From assembly GCA_040878345.1 (NCBI GenBank), contig JBBDML010000007.1:1-6576 (forward strand): a stretch of DNA of 6,576 bases, written 5' to 3'. Positions within the stretch are counted from its first letter, which is position 1, and every line of letters starts with the position of its first letter. Source of the DNA: ZC4RG35 sp040878345 (GTDB lineage: Bacteria > Actinomycetota > Acidimicrobiia > Spongiisociales > ZC4RG35). Shown here piece by piece: positions 1 through 6,576 of the stretch. Under the pieces are notes generated by a model, which was not told where the DNA came from, made no database searches, and saw only the letters and a list, made by a program, of their open reading frames with translations. Both the position numbers and the translations under genes were made by a program.

Positions 1-963
1 GAACCGGTCGGGCGCCCTGGCCGTCACCGCCCAGCCGCCGAGAGCGAGGACGATGAAGATCCCGATGATGGTGAGCCCACCGACCAGACCGGTTTCCTCG
101 CCGATGATGGCGAAGATGAAGTCGGTGTGGGCATTGGGCAGGTAGAACCAGCGGGCCCGGCTTGCCCCCAGACCGACACCGAAGATCCCACCATCGCCCA
201 ATGCGTAGTACCCCTGGATCACCTGGTACCCGTTCCCCTGGGCATCGGCGTAGGGGTCCAGGAACCCCGAGATCCGATCGGTCCGGTAAACCTCGTCGAA
301 AGCGAGGAATGTCGTGACCAGGACCGCGGCCACCGCCAGCAGGGCGACATACCTGAACGGAGAGTCACTCGCCATCACCACGGCCATGGCCGCGGCGCCG
401 ATGACGATCAGGGTCCCCAGGTCGGGCTGACGCATGACCAGGACTCCTACGACTCCGACCGTGGCGACCAGTGGGACGATGAGGTGGCTGAATCGGGCCA
501 GCAGCTTGTGCTTCCTCTCGAGCAGGTAGGCGAGTACGAACACCACGGTCACCTTCGCCAGCTCCGATGGCTGGAATGAGATCCCGCCCACCTCCAGCCA
601 TCGTGTGGCCCCACCACGTTCATCCCCCATCATCAGGACGGCTACCAGGAGGCCCACGGTGAGGAAGAAGGAGGGAAGAGCCAGCTTTCGGTAGAGCCGG
701 TAGGGGATGCGACTGGCGACCAGTAGGGCGATGGTCCCCAGACCGACCCCGAGGAGCTGTCTCTTGAAGTAGAAGAAACGGTCCTGGGTGTCGTCGAGAG
801 CGATGGCAGATGACGCCGACTGGGTCGCTCCCAGCCCGATGACCACGAGCACCACCACCACTACCAGCAAGGTGGTAGAGGTGCGGCCGTTCATCCGGAT
901 CCGCTCGGCGCGGTCCCGGGCCGCAGCCCGGACCTTGGAGATCGAGGTGACACTGGCTGTCAT
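1..963 (-). CDS. ftsW: FtsW, septal SEDS peptidoglycan glycosyltransferase (C-terminus cut by window edge)
   Basis: This is a multi-spanning inner-membrane protein of the SEDS family. By family knowledge it polymerises lipid II into glycan strands at the septum together with FtsI. I translated 321 codons from the ATG at 963 to the window edge with no stop, so the end of the usual ten-helix protein is missing. A basic cytoplasmic N-terminus (residues 1-28) precedes a Val-rich first helix (about 30-46). SEDS signatures are GGISFQPSELAK (126-137), MRQPDLGT (177-184), a large extracytoplasmic loop with SGFLDPYADAQGNGYQ (232-247), ALGDGGIFGVGLGAS (254-268), and YLPNAHTDF followed by GEE (274-290). 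D281 of HTDF is the best candidate for the essential SEDS aspartate. The start is set by a GGAGG site nine bases upstream and a 4-nt ATGA overlap with murD. FtsW is preferred over RodA because of its place after murD in a dcw cluster. No cysteine is present in the visible part. Confidence 0.96.
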   Translation of the reverse strand, partial: MTASVTSISKVRAAARDRAERIRMNGRTSTTLLVVVVVLVVIGLGATQSASSAIALDDTQDRFFYFKRQLLGVGLGTIALLVASRIPYRLYRKLALPSFFLTVGLLVAVLMMGDERGGATRWLEVGGISFQPSELAKVTVVFVLAYLLERKHKLLARFSHLIVPLVATVGVVGVLVMRQPDLGTLIVIGAAAMAVVMASDSPFRYVALLAVAAVLVTTFLAFDEVYRTDRISGFLDPYADAQGNGYQVIQGYYALGDGGIFGVGLGASRARWFYLPNAHTDFIFAIIGEETGLVGGLTIIGIFIVLALGGWAVTARAPDRF

Positions 964-2255
964 TTGATCTGGCCTCCGAGTCTCTCCAGGACCAACTCGG
1001 TGAACCTCTCGCCGCGTACCCCGTAGGACTCGAACTGATCGAAGCTGGCACAGCCCGGGGCCAGGAGCACGGTGTCACCAGGCACGGCGGTTTGCCCCGC
1101 CATCTCCACCGCCACCTCGAGGGTTCCGGCATTTCGACCCCTGTCACCGGCCGCAGCAGACACGACCGGACCGGCCTCACCGATGCCGATGGCCATCCTC
1201 AGATTGGGCTCGGCACCGAGTGGGGACACATCCAAGCCTTTGGCCAGTCCGCCGGCGATGAGCACCACCGAGTCGAAGGCCCGTATCGAGGCCAGGGCGG
1301 CGTGGGGATTGGTGGCCTTGGAGTCGTCGACCCATGCCACGCCCCCACTCTCGGCGATGAGCTGCCTGCGATGGGCGCCGGGACTGAACGAGACCGCGCC
1401 GGCCTCTACTCCGTGCGGGCTGGCCCCCATGTGGCGGGCGAGAGCGGCAGCGCAGGCGATGTTGGCGAGATGGATCGGGTCATCGGCATGGAGCCGGGAG
1501 ACGTCGATCACCACGTCCATGACCCTGAGCCATCCATCTTCGACCCCTCCTCCGCCTGGCGGAAGACCCGACCCGCTCACCGGGAAGAGCCGAGAGGGGG
1601 CGCTCGCCGCCAACTCGGTGGCACCCGGATCGTCGCAGTCGTAGACCAGCAGGTCGCCGGCGGTCTGGTTGGCGAAGACTCGCGACTTGGCTTGACGGTA
1701 GGCGTAGACCGAGCCGTGCCAGTCCAGATGGTCGGCGGCCACATTGGTGATGGCGGCAGCCACCGGGTGGAAGGTCTCGGTGAAGCGGAGCTGAAAGCTC
1801 GACACCTCGACCACGAGTGCGTCATAGACCTCGTTGGTGAAGTCGGAGAGCGGAACGCCGATGTTCCCGGTGGCGGGGGCCCCAAGCCCTGAAGCCTCGA
1901 GCATGGCCGACGTGGCCTCGGTCACGCTGGTCTTCCCGTTGGTCCCGGTGATGGCGATGACCGGGCTTTGGAGATGGGTGAAGGCGAATTCGATCTCGCT
2001 GATCAGAGGGACCCCGGACTCGAGGGCATCCACTATCGGTGCCGAGCGTTCCGAGAACCCGGGGCTGGCGATCACCAGGTCGGTCCCTCTGAGGAGGAGA
2101 TGATCCCATTCTCCGGTGGCCAGCCCGAACCCCTCCACGATCGGCTCCGTCACCGCGGACCGGTCATAGATGGTCACCGCCACCCCTCTCGAACGAGCCA
2201 AGCGCGCCGCCGCCATGCCCGATACCCCGGCTCCGAGGACCAGGGCATGGGTCAC
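960..2255 (-). CDS. murD: MurD, UDP-N-acetylmuramoyl-L-alanine--D-glutamate ligase
   Basis: This cytoplasmic ATP-dependent Mur ligase adds D-glutamate to UDP-MurNAc-L-Ala. The protein has 431 residues, a normal length for MurD. The N-terminal Rossmann-like UDP-binding domain starts with LGAGVSGMAAARL (7-19). The central ATPase domain has the P-loop GTNGKTS (104-110), EVSSFQL (150-156) and NVAADHLDWHG (171-181), with K190 at the position of the carbamylated lysine. The C-terminal domain carries HRRQ (295-298), DDSKATNPHAA (310-320) and PGCASFDQF (400-408). A Gly/Pro-rich stretch (228-238) is a probable surface loop. The start is a GTG at 2255 that overlaps the mraY stop in GTGA. The reading frame stays open for more than 1.3 kb further upstream, but those codons are an Arg/Pro/Gly-rich shadow of mraY and murE, and MurD homology begins exactly at THALVLGAG. 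The stop overlaps the ftsW start in ATGA, so the two are probably translationally coupled. Confidence 0.96.
   Translation of the reverse strand: MTHALVLGAGVSGMAAARLARSRGVAVTIYDRSAVTEPIVEGFGLATGEWDHLLLRGTDLVIASPGFSERSAPIVDALESGVPLISEIEFAFTHLQSPVIAITGTNGKTSVTEATSAMLEASGLGAPATGNIGVPLSDFTNEVYDALVVEVSSFQLRFTETFHPVAAAITNVAADHLDWHGSVYAYRQAKSRVFANQTAGDLLVYDCDDPGATELAASAPSRLFPVSGSGLPPGGGGVEDGWLRVMDVVIDVSRLHADDPIHLANIACAAALARHMGASPHGVEAGAVSFSPGAHRRQLIAESGGVAWVDDSKATNPHAALASIRAFDSVVLIAGGLAKGLDVSPLGAEPNLRMAIGIGEAGPVVSAAAGDRGRNAGTLEVAVEMAGQTAVPGDTVLLAPGCASFDQFESYGVRGERFTELVLERLGGQIK
973..977 (-). promoter_or_regulatory. Shine-Dalgarno site for ftsW
   Basis: GGAGG, read on the minus strand, ends nine bases before the ATG at 963 and lies inside the last codons of murD. 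It is the strongest ribosome-binding site in the window. It supports the ATG at 963 over the in-frame ATG 23 codons further in (MNGRTS). Confidence 0.75.
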
Positions 2256-3298
2256 AGCGGGCCCTCGAGCCTGAGGAAGTCGGCGTAGAACAGACCAAGC
2301 CCGAGGGCGACTCCGATGCCGGTGAGTATCCAGAATCTGATGACCACCGTGGTCTCGGGCCAGCCCATCAGGTCGAAGTGAAAGTGGAGGGGTGACATCC
2401 TGAAGATCCGGTTCCCGGTGAGCTTGAAGCTGGCAACCTGGAGGATCACCGAGAGGGTCTCGGCGACGAAGATCCCACCGATGATCACCAGCAGCAGTTG
2501 GGTGTTGGTGAGCAAGGCCATTGCTGCGAGCAGCCCCCCAATGGCCTGGCTCCCGACGTCCCCCATGATGATCTTGGCGGGGTGGGCGTTCCACCACAGG
2601 AACCCGAGGAGGGCGCCGAACATGCCGGCGGAGATGATCGCCAGCTCCAGTGGATCGACGGACTGGTAGGTCGTCGGATTGCGAAACTGCCAAAAGGCGA
2701 TGACGGTGTAGGAGGCCACCACCAGGGCCGCCGACCCTCCGGCCAGGCCGTCCATCCCGTCGGTGAGGTTCACCCCGTTGGCGAACCCGGTCATCAGGAA
2801 CAGAACCCAGACCACGAAGAACACCCCGAGGTCGATACCCAGAGGGCGAACGAAAGAGATCTCTGTGGTGACGCCGGCACTGCTCGCCCCCCAGGCGAAA
2901 AGGGCCGCCACCGCCAGCTGACCACCGAACTTCGCCGACTTCGACAACCCGAGGCTCCGCTTGCGGGTGTATTTCACCCAGTCGTCGAGGAACCCCACGA
3001 TCGCCATGCCACCCAGCGCCAGCATGACCAGGAGGCCGCCTGCGTGGTACGCCTGGACCTCGACCGAGACACCACCCGAGAAAGCCACCCGGACATGTGA
3101 CAGCAGGTAACCGACGATCGCGCCGGTCACGAACACCATCCCACCCATGGTCGGGATCCCCTGTTTGTGGGCATGACTCGCCAATTCCTCCTGGATGAAC
3201 TGGCCAATGCGTCGTCGTTCCAGGATGCGGATCACATAGGGAGTGCCGAATATGGACACCAGCAATCCGACCGCCGCCGAGATCAGGAGTGAGATCAC
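2252..3298 (-). CDS. mraY: MraY, phospho-N-acetylmuramoyl-pentapeptide-transferase
   Basis: This polytopic membrane enzyme transfers phospho-MurNAc-pentapeptide from UDP to undecaprenyl phosphate, giving lipid I on the cytoplasmic face. At 348 residues it has a normal length, with about ten hydrophobic segments. Family motifs in order are KQGIPTMGG (45-53), the magnesium-binding pair D105-D106 in GFLDDW with K109 and the following basic loop, NGVNLTDGMDGLAGG (174-188) with D180 and D183, and HPAKIIMGD (239-247) with D247. Near the C-terminus is MSPLHFHFDLMGWPE (301-315), where most MraY proteins have three adjacent histidines; here the middle one is F306. Also unusual is GSQ (249-251) where GSL is common. 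There are no cysteines. The GTG start at 3298 overlaps the murE stop in GTGA, and the N-terminus MISLLISAAVGLLVSIFGTP is a typical first helix. murF, the usual upstream neighbour, is absent. Confidence 0.96.
   Translation of the reverse strand: MISLLISAAVGLLVSIFGTPYVIRILERRRIGQFIQEELASHAHKQGIPTMGGMVFVTGAIVGYLLSHVRVAFSGGVSVEVQAYHAGGLLVMLALGGMAIVGFLDDWVKYTRKRSLGLSKSAKFGGQLAVAALFAWGASSAGVTTEISFVRPLGIDLGVFFVVWVLFLMTGFANGVNLTDGMDGLAGGSAALVVASYTVIAFWQFRNPTTYQSVDPLELAIISAGMFGALLGFLWWNAHPAKIIMGDVGSQAIGGLLAAMALLTNTQLLLVIIGGIFVAETLSVILQVASFKLTGNRIFRMSPLHFHFDLMGWPETTVVIRFWILTGIGVALGLGLFYADFLRLEGPL
2262..2266 (-). promoter_or_regulatory. Shine-Dalgarno site for murD
   Basis: GAGGG on the minus strand ends six bases before the GTG at 2255, within the codons for the Leu-Glu-Gly at the end of MraY. 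Together with the GTGA overlap it fixes the murD start and argues against any longer product in the same frame. Confidence 0.65.
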
Positions 3299-4797
3299 GC
3301 GCCCATGCTCCCCGGTCGGGTGGCGGAATTGGTGGACCTCCGCATGACCGCCAGCTGCTCCCGGGCCACCGAGCGGTCATCGAAGGCGAGACGCCGACCG
3401 CCGATCTCCTGGTACGGCTCGTGGCCTCTTCCCAACACCAACACCACGTCCCCCTCGACGGCAGAAGCGAGGGCAGTCTCGATGGCTCGACGGCGATCAG
3501 GCTCGACGATGACGGATGCCCCCGGGTCGACGCCGGCGACGACGGCGGCGATGATCTCACCGGGGTCCTCGGAGCGTGGGTTGTCACTGGTGATGACTGC
3601 CAGGTCGGCTGCTGAAGCGGCCGCACCCATCATCGGCCGCTTCTCCCGATCCCGGTCTCCACCGGCGCCGACCATTGCGATCACCCTTCCCGGGCCCAAA
3701 CGGCGGGAAGTCTCGATGGCGCGGACGATCCCGGCCGGGGTATGGGCATAGTCGACGATCACAGTCACCGGGTCGTCGCCGGACACTCGCTCGAATCGCC
3801 CGGGCACACCCGGAAGCTCGGCCAGGCCCGACACCACCTGATCGAAGCCGATTCTGGCGGCAAGGCAGCAGACCGCCGCCAGGACCGCGTTGTCGACGTT
3901 GAAATCACCGATCACCGGGGTCTCGACCTCGGCGTTGCCCCATGGGGTGAAGAGCTGGAAACCGGTCCCAGCACCGGTGGGGTGTCTCGCCTCGGATCTG
4001 GCGTCGCCATCGGTGCCCACTCTGACCAGGGCTTGGTCGGCTCGGGTCGCCACCTCATCTGCGATTCGCCGACCGGCGGCGTCGTCGACGCCGATCACCG
4101 ACGTCCCGACTTCGTAGTCGTGGAACAAGGTGCTCTTGGCCGCCAGATAGGTCTCCATGTCGCCATGGAAATCGAGATGGTCTTGGGAGAGATTGGTGAA
4201 GGCCGCCACCCGAAACCTGGTGGCGTGGACCCGCCCGAGAGCCAGGGCGTGTGATGAGACCTCGGCCGCGACCAACCGGGCACCGCTGTCCCTCATCGCG
4301 GCGAGGATCCGTTGGAAGTCGGTGGCCTCCGGCGTGGTTCGCGCCGATTCGAAGGTTCTCTCCCCCACCCGGGTCTGAATGGTCCCGATCAGCCCGGTGG
4401 CGAGGCCGGCATGGCCGGCGATCGACTCGACATAGTGAGTCACGGTTGTCTTGCCGTTGGTGCCGGTGACTCCAACCACCGCCAGGTCATGGGAGGGGTC
4501 GCCATGGACCCGGGCGGCCAGGCTCCCAAGGGCATGTCTGGTGTCGGGGACCACCAGCTGGGGTACCTCGACGCCCGTGTCATGCTCGACGCATACCGCT
4601 GCCCCTCCGGCCGAGACCGCCTGAGCCACGTGGTCGTGACCGTCGCTGGTGCCACCCCGAATCGCAACGAAGAGCCGGCCCGGGCCGGCCTGACGGGAGT
4701 CGTGAGTGACGTCGAGGATGGTGGGCGGGTCACCTGTCACTCCGATGAGGCGACCTCCGACCAGCGCTGCCAGCTGGTCGAGACGGCTACCCGCCAT
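3295..4797 (-). CDS. murE: MurE, UDP-MurNAc-L-Ala-D-Glu--meso-diaminopimelate ligase
   Basis: This cytoplasmic ATP-dependent Mur ligase adds the third residue of the stem peptide. The protein has 500 residues, a normal length. The N-terminal UDP-binding domain has DSRQAGPGRLFVAIRG (33-48). The ATPase domain has the P-loop TGTNGKTT (111-118), TTPEATD (154-160), EVSSHALALGRV (179-190) and NLSQDHLDFHG (202-212), with K221 at the carbamylated-lysine position. The C-terminal domain has DYAHTP (349-354), GAGGDRDREKRPMM (377-390), DNPRSEDP (405-412) and GRGHEPYQ (456-463). DNPR with the GHE motif is the meso-DAP signature, whereas Lys-type enzymes usually have DNPA. I therefore infer meso-DAP peptidoglycan. 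The ATG at 4797 lies 11 nt inside the end of ftsI. No good Shine-Dalgarno site is seen there, so translational coupling to ftsI is likely. The gene runs straight into mraY with a GTGA overlap, leaving no room for murF. Confidence 0.96.
   Translation of the reverse strand: MAGSRLDQLAALVGGRLIGVTGDPPTILDVTHDSRQAGPGRLFVAIRGGTSDGHDHVAQAVSAGGAAVCVEHDTGVEVPQLVVPDTRHALGSLAARVHGDPSHDLAVVGVTGTNGKTTVTHYVESIAGHAGLATGLIGTIQTRVGERTFESARTTPEATDFQRILAAMRDSGARLVAAEVSSHALALGRVHATRFRVAAFTNLSQDHLDFHGDMETYLAAKSTLFHDYEVGTSVIGVDDAAGRRIADEVATRADQALVRVGTDGDARSEARHPTGAGTGFQLFTPWGNAEVETPVIGDFNVDNAVLAAVCCLAARIGFDQVVSGLAELPGVPGRFERVSGDDPVTVIVDYAHTPAGIVRAIETSRRLGPGRVIAMVGAGGDRDREKRPMMGAAASAADLAVITSDNPRSEDPGEIIAAVVAGVDPGASVIVEPDRRRAIETALASAVEGDVVLVLGRGHEPYQEIGGRRLAFDDRSVAREQLAVMRRSTNSATRPGSMGA
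3308..3313 (-). promoter_or_regulatory. Probable Shine-Dalgarno site for mraY
   Basis: GGGGAG on the minus strand ends nine bases before the GTG at 3298, inside the final codons of murE. It supports the GTG start, which also overlaps the murE stop. An ATG at 3306 lies in the murE frame (MGA then stop) and is not a start for mraY. Confidence 0.5.
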
Positions 4798-6556
4798 AGT
4801 CGTCGGGGGTCACACCCAGCCTATGGAGGGCTTGCTCCATGACCTGGGCGAACACCGGGGCGGCGGCCAAGCCACCGGTCCGGTACTCGTATGCCGGGTT
4901 GTCGATGACCACGGCAACCACCACCTGAGGGTCACTGATGGGGGCCATCCCCACGAACGAGGCTCTGGTCTCGTCGGTGTACTTCCCGTCGGGCCCCAGT
5001 TTGTTGGCGGTCCCGGTCTTCCCCCCCACCCGGTATCCCTCGACCACGCCGCCGATACCGGTGCCCTCGGCGACGGCACGAGCCAGCAGCTCCCGCATCA
5101 GCTTGGCGGTGCCGGGCGAGACCACCCGCCGGCTCTCGATCCCGGCGACCTCGGTAGATCCGTCCACGTCGACCAAGGAGGACACGATGTGAGGGGTGCT
5201 CCACACCCCGTCGTTCCCGATGGCGGCATAGGCCGCAGCCATCTGAAGCGGTGTCGCAGCCACCGAGTATCCGATCGCCGCCGAAGCCCAGCAGATGTCA
5301 CAGCCCGCCTCGAAGTTGAGGATCCCGGGAGCTTCGACCGTGTAGTCGATACCCGTCTTCGAGCCCAACCCGAAGGCCGTGATGTAGTCGACGAGGCGGG
5401 TCTGCCCCAGCCTCTCTGCGATCTTGATGGTCCCGATATTGGAGGACTCGGCGAATATCTCGGCGACGCTCATGTCGCTGGTCTCGTGGGGCTCGAAATC
5501 GCGGTAGCACCCATAGAGCTCATCGGTGGCCAAACGGCACGCCCCGTCCTTGAGTTCCAGCTCGTCGGGCACCTGGGGGATGACCGTGCCGATGCTGACC
5601 TCCTTCTCCTCGAGAGCGGCGGCAACGGTTATCAGCTTCTGCGTGGAGCCCGGCTCATAGATCCCGCGGACCACGAAGTTGGCGAACATCCGGCACGTCG
5701 CCGGATCCTCGGACTCCTCACACGACGGGTCGAGGGTCTCACGGGTCGCCGGGTCGAACACCGGCGACCCGGCCATGGCCAGGACCTCACCGGTCTCAAC
5801 GTGTAGGACCACGACCCAGCAGGCGTCCCCCGACGTCCGTTCCTGGCCTTCGATGCACGCTTTCTGCGCCTGATACTGGAGCGGGAGGTCGATTGTGGTG
5901 TTGAGGTCGATTCCCGGCACTGCCGGCTCGATGTCTGATATGCCCTGGAGAATCGGTGTCCCATCGAGGCCCCTCTCGAAGACGGCGCGACCCGGGACAC
6001 CCGTCAGCTCGGTGTCATAGATCAACTCCAGGCCCTCCCTGCCGACCCCATCTATGTCGACGAAACCGGTGACATGGCTGGCGACCACCCCGGCTGGGTA
6101 GACCCGGGACGGTTCGGGATGGGAGTAGATGCCCCGAAGCTCGAAGTCCAGCACCTGATCCACCATCTCCGGGTCGACCTGTCTCTTGAGATAGACGAAG
6201 TCGCGATCACTGATCAGCCGCTCGTAGAGGACGTCGCTGTCGACCTCGAGGAGGGCGCCGATCTGCTGAGCGATCCAAAGCGGCTCCTCCACCTGATCGG
6301 GTACGGCGTAGAGGCTCTGGGTCTCGACGGTCAAAGCCAGGAGCTCGCCGTTTCGATCGAAGATCTTCCCTCGTTGGGGGGCCAGGTCTCTGGTCACGAG
6401 ACGCTGATTGAGCCCGGCCTCGGCGAGCTCGGCGGCGTCGACAACCTGGATCTGAACCAGGCGGTAGGCCATCCCCAGCCAGGCCAGCACCACGGCCATG
6501 CCGATGACGGCTATACGAAGGCCGGCAGGGTGGACCCGTCGGTCAGCGGTGGTCAT
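4787..6556 (-). CDS. ftsI: FtsI (PBP3), septal peptidoglycan DD-transpeptidase, class B penicillin-binding protein
   Basis: This is a bitopic membrane protein that cross-links septal peptidoglycan and is the target of beta-lactams. At 589 residues it is close to proteobacterial FtsI and shorter than mycobacterial PbpB, and it has no C-terminal PASTA domain. A short basic cytoplasmic tail precedes one transmembrane helix (about 13-31). The non-catalytic pedestal domain begins with QRGKIFDRNGELLA (61-74) and contains VYPAGVVASHVTGFV (152-166). The transpeptidase domain has EPGSTQK (301-307) with catalytic S304 and K307, ESSN (370-373), and GGKTGTA (511-517). All eight cysteines lie in the extracytoplasmic part as close pairs: C234/C246, C279/C288, C340/C350 and C419/C422. 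The ATG at 6556 gives a normal N-terminus. A GGGG run ten bases upstream is only a weak ribosome-binding candidate, so coupling to the preceding gene through ATGA is plausible. Its place before murE makes FtsI much more likely than an elongation-type PBP2. Confidence 0.95.
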   Translation of the reverse strand: MTTADRRVHPAGLRIAVIGMAVVLAWLGMAYRLVQIQVVDAAELAEAGLNQRLVTRDLAPQRGKIFDRNGELLALTVETQSLYAVPDQVEEPLWIAQQIGALLEVDSDVLYERLISDRDFVYLKRQVDPEMVDQVLDFELRGIYSHPEPSRVYPAGVVASHVTGFVDIDGVGREGLELIYDTELTGVPGRAVFERGLDGTPILQGISDIEPAVPGIDLNTTIDLPLQYQAQKACIEGQERTSGDACWVVVLHVETGEVLAMAGSPVFDPATRETLDPSCEESEDPATCRMFANFVVRGIYEPGSTQKLITVAAALEEKEVSIGTVIPQVPDELELKDGACRLATDELYGCYRDFEPHETSDMSVAEIFAESSNIGTIKIAERLGQTRLVDYITAFGLGSKTGIDYTVEAPGILNFEAGCDICWASAAIGYSVAATPLQMAAAYAAIGNDGVWSTPHIVSSLVDVDGSTEVAGIESRRVVSPGTAKLMRELLARAVAEGTGIGGVVEGYRVGGKTGTANKLGPDGKYTDETRASFVGMAPISDPQVVVAVVIDNPAYEYRTGGLAAAPVFAQVMEQALHRLGVTPDDYGG

Positions 6557-6576
6557 GGGCCTCTGACCCCCGGCTG
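6553..6576 (-). CDS. Possible 3' end of an upstream dcw gene (ftsL position), overlapping ftsI
   Basis: Reading the minus strand in the frame of the TGA at 6555-6553 gives the codons for QPGVRGP then stop, with no earlier stop before the window edge. That TGA overlaps the ftsI start as ATGA, the same arrangement seen at murD/ftsW. In most dcw clusters the gene before ftsI is ftsL, so this may be its last residues. Seven residues cannot identify a protein, and the open frame could be chance. The call rests on the overlap pattern and gene order only. Confidence 0.3.
   Translation of the reverse strand, partial: QPGVRGP

Noticed and set aside
127..579. A 150-codon plus-strand open frame at the left edge.
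   Set aside because: It is antisense to the highly conserved part of ftsW, including the QPSELAK and QPDLGT motifs, and its product is low-complexity His/Asp/Gly/Gln-rich.
2256..3626. Open frame continuing upstream of murD, which could suggest a long N-terminal fusion of about 457 residues.
   Set aside because: The added residues are Arg/Pro/Gly/His-rich, match no domain I recognise, and lie over mraY and the end of murE, whose motifs are intact in other frames. MurD homology begins at the GTG at 2255, with a ribosome-binding site and a GTGA overlap.
4312..4842. Plus-strand open frames opposite murE (also 3742-4254) as possible antisense genes.
   Set aside because: These are GC-rich shadows with no start context, domain or composition of their own. 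murE is complete with all ligase motifs on the other strand.
5636..5656. FtsI active site reads STQK and not the common STFK.
   Set aside because: The residues inside SxxK vary among class B PBPs. The catalytic Ser and Lys, SSN and KTG are all present, so this is not evidence of lost or altered activity.
4706..5806. A 366-codon plus-strand open frame antisense to ftsI and the start of murE.
   Set aside because: Its translation is rich in Gly, Asp, Arg, His and Val without recognisable motifs, as expected from the reverse of a GC-rich coding sequence. The minus strand carries an unambiguous FtsI with all active-site motifs.
1..6576. A hidden novel system such as a mobile element, CRISPR array, defence island, RNA gene or long repeat.
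   Set aside because: Five overlapping core cell-wall genes fill the window on one strand. I saw no direct or inverted repeats of note, no tRNA-like or rRNA-like stretch, and no gap large enough for another gene.

Overview
The window is a five-gene stretch of a bacterial division and cell-wall (dcw) cluster. Every gene reads on the minus strand, so transcription runs from position 6576 towards 1. In transcription order it holds ftsI (septal transpeptidase, 6556-4787), murE (UDP-MurNAc-tripeptide synthetase, 4797-3295), mraY (lipid I synthase, 3298-2252), murD (UDP-MurNAc-L-Ala-D-Glu ligase, 2255-960) and ftsW (SEDS septal glycosyltransferase, 963 to the window edge, C-terminus missing). There is essentially no intergenic DNA. 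Neighbouring genes overlap by 4 nt at three junctions and by 11 nt at ftsI/murE. The bases before ftsI fit the last codons of another overlapping gene, in the place where ftsL usually lies.

The DNA is GC-rich with strong G/C third-position bias, mraY and murD start with GTG, and several motifs look actinobacterial: the DDSKATNPHAA block in MurD, the 'DGG' SEDS motif in FtsW and the DNPR meso-diaminopimelate signature in MurE. I infer a high-GC Actinomycetota member, possibly a deep-branching or uncultured lineage. The FtsI is short and has no PASTA domain. Assignment to a class is not possible from the sequence alone.

The genes form one pathway. MurD and MurE add D-Glu and probably meso-DAP to the UDP-MurNAc stem peptide in the cytoplasm. 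MraY moves the finished phospho-MurNAc-pentapeptide onto undecaprenyl phosphate to make lipid I. FtsW and FtsI polymerise and cross-link the resulting glycan at the septum. MurF, which adds D-Ala-D-Ala and is normally encoded between murE and mraY, is absent from its usual place.

I found no novel system, mobile element, CRISPR array, RNA gene, terminator or clear promoter. The points worth a second look are the missing murF, four closely spaced cysteine pairs in the extracytoplasmic part of FtsI, a changed His-His-His motif in MraY, and the tightly overlapping gene layout. The long plus-strand open frames are antisense shadows of the real genes.
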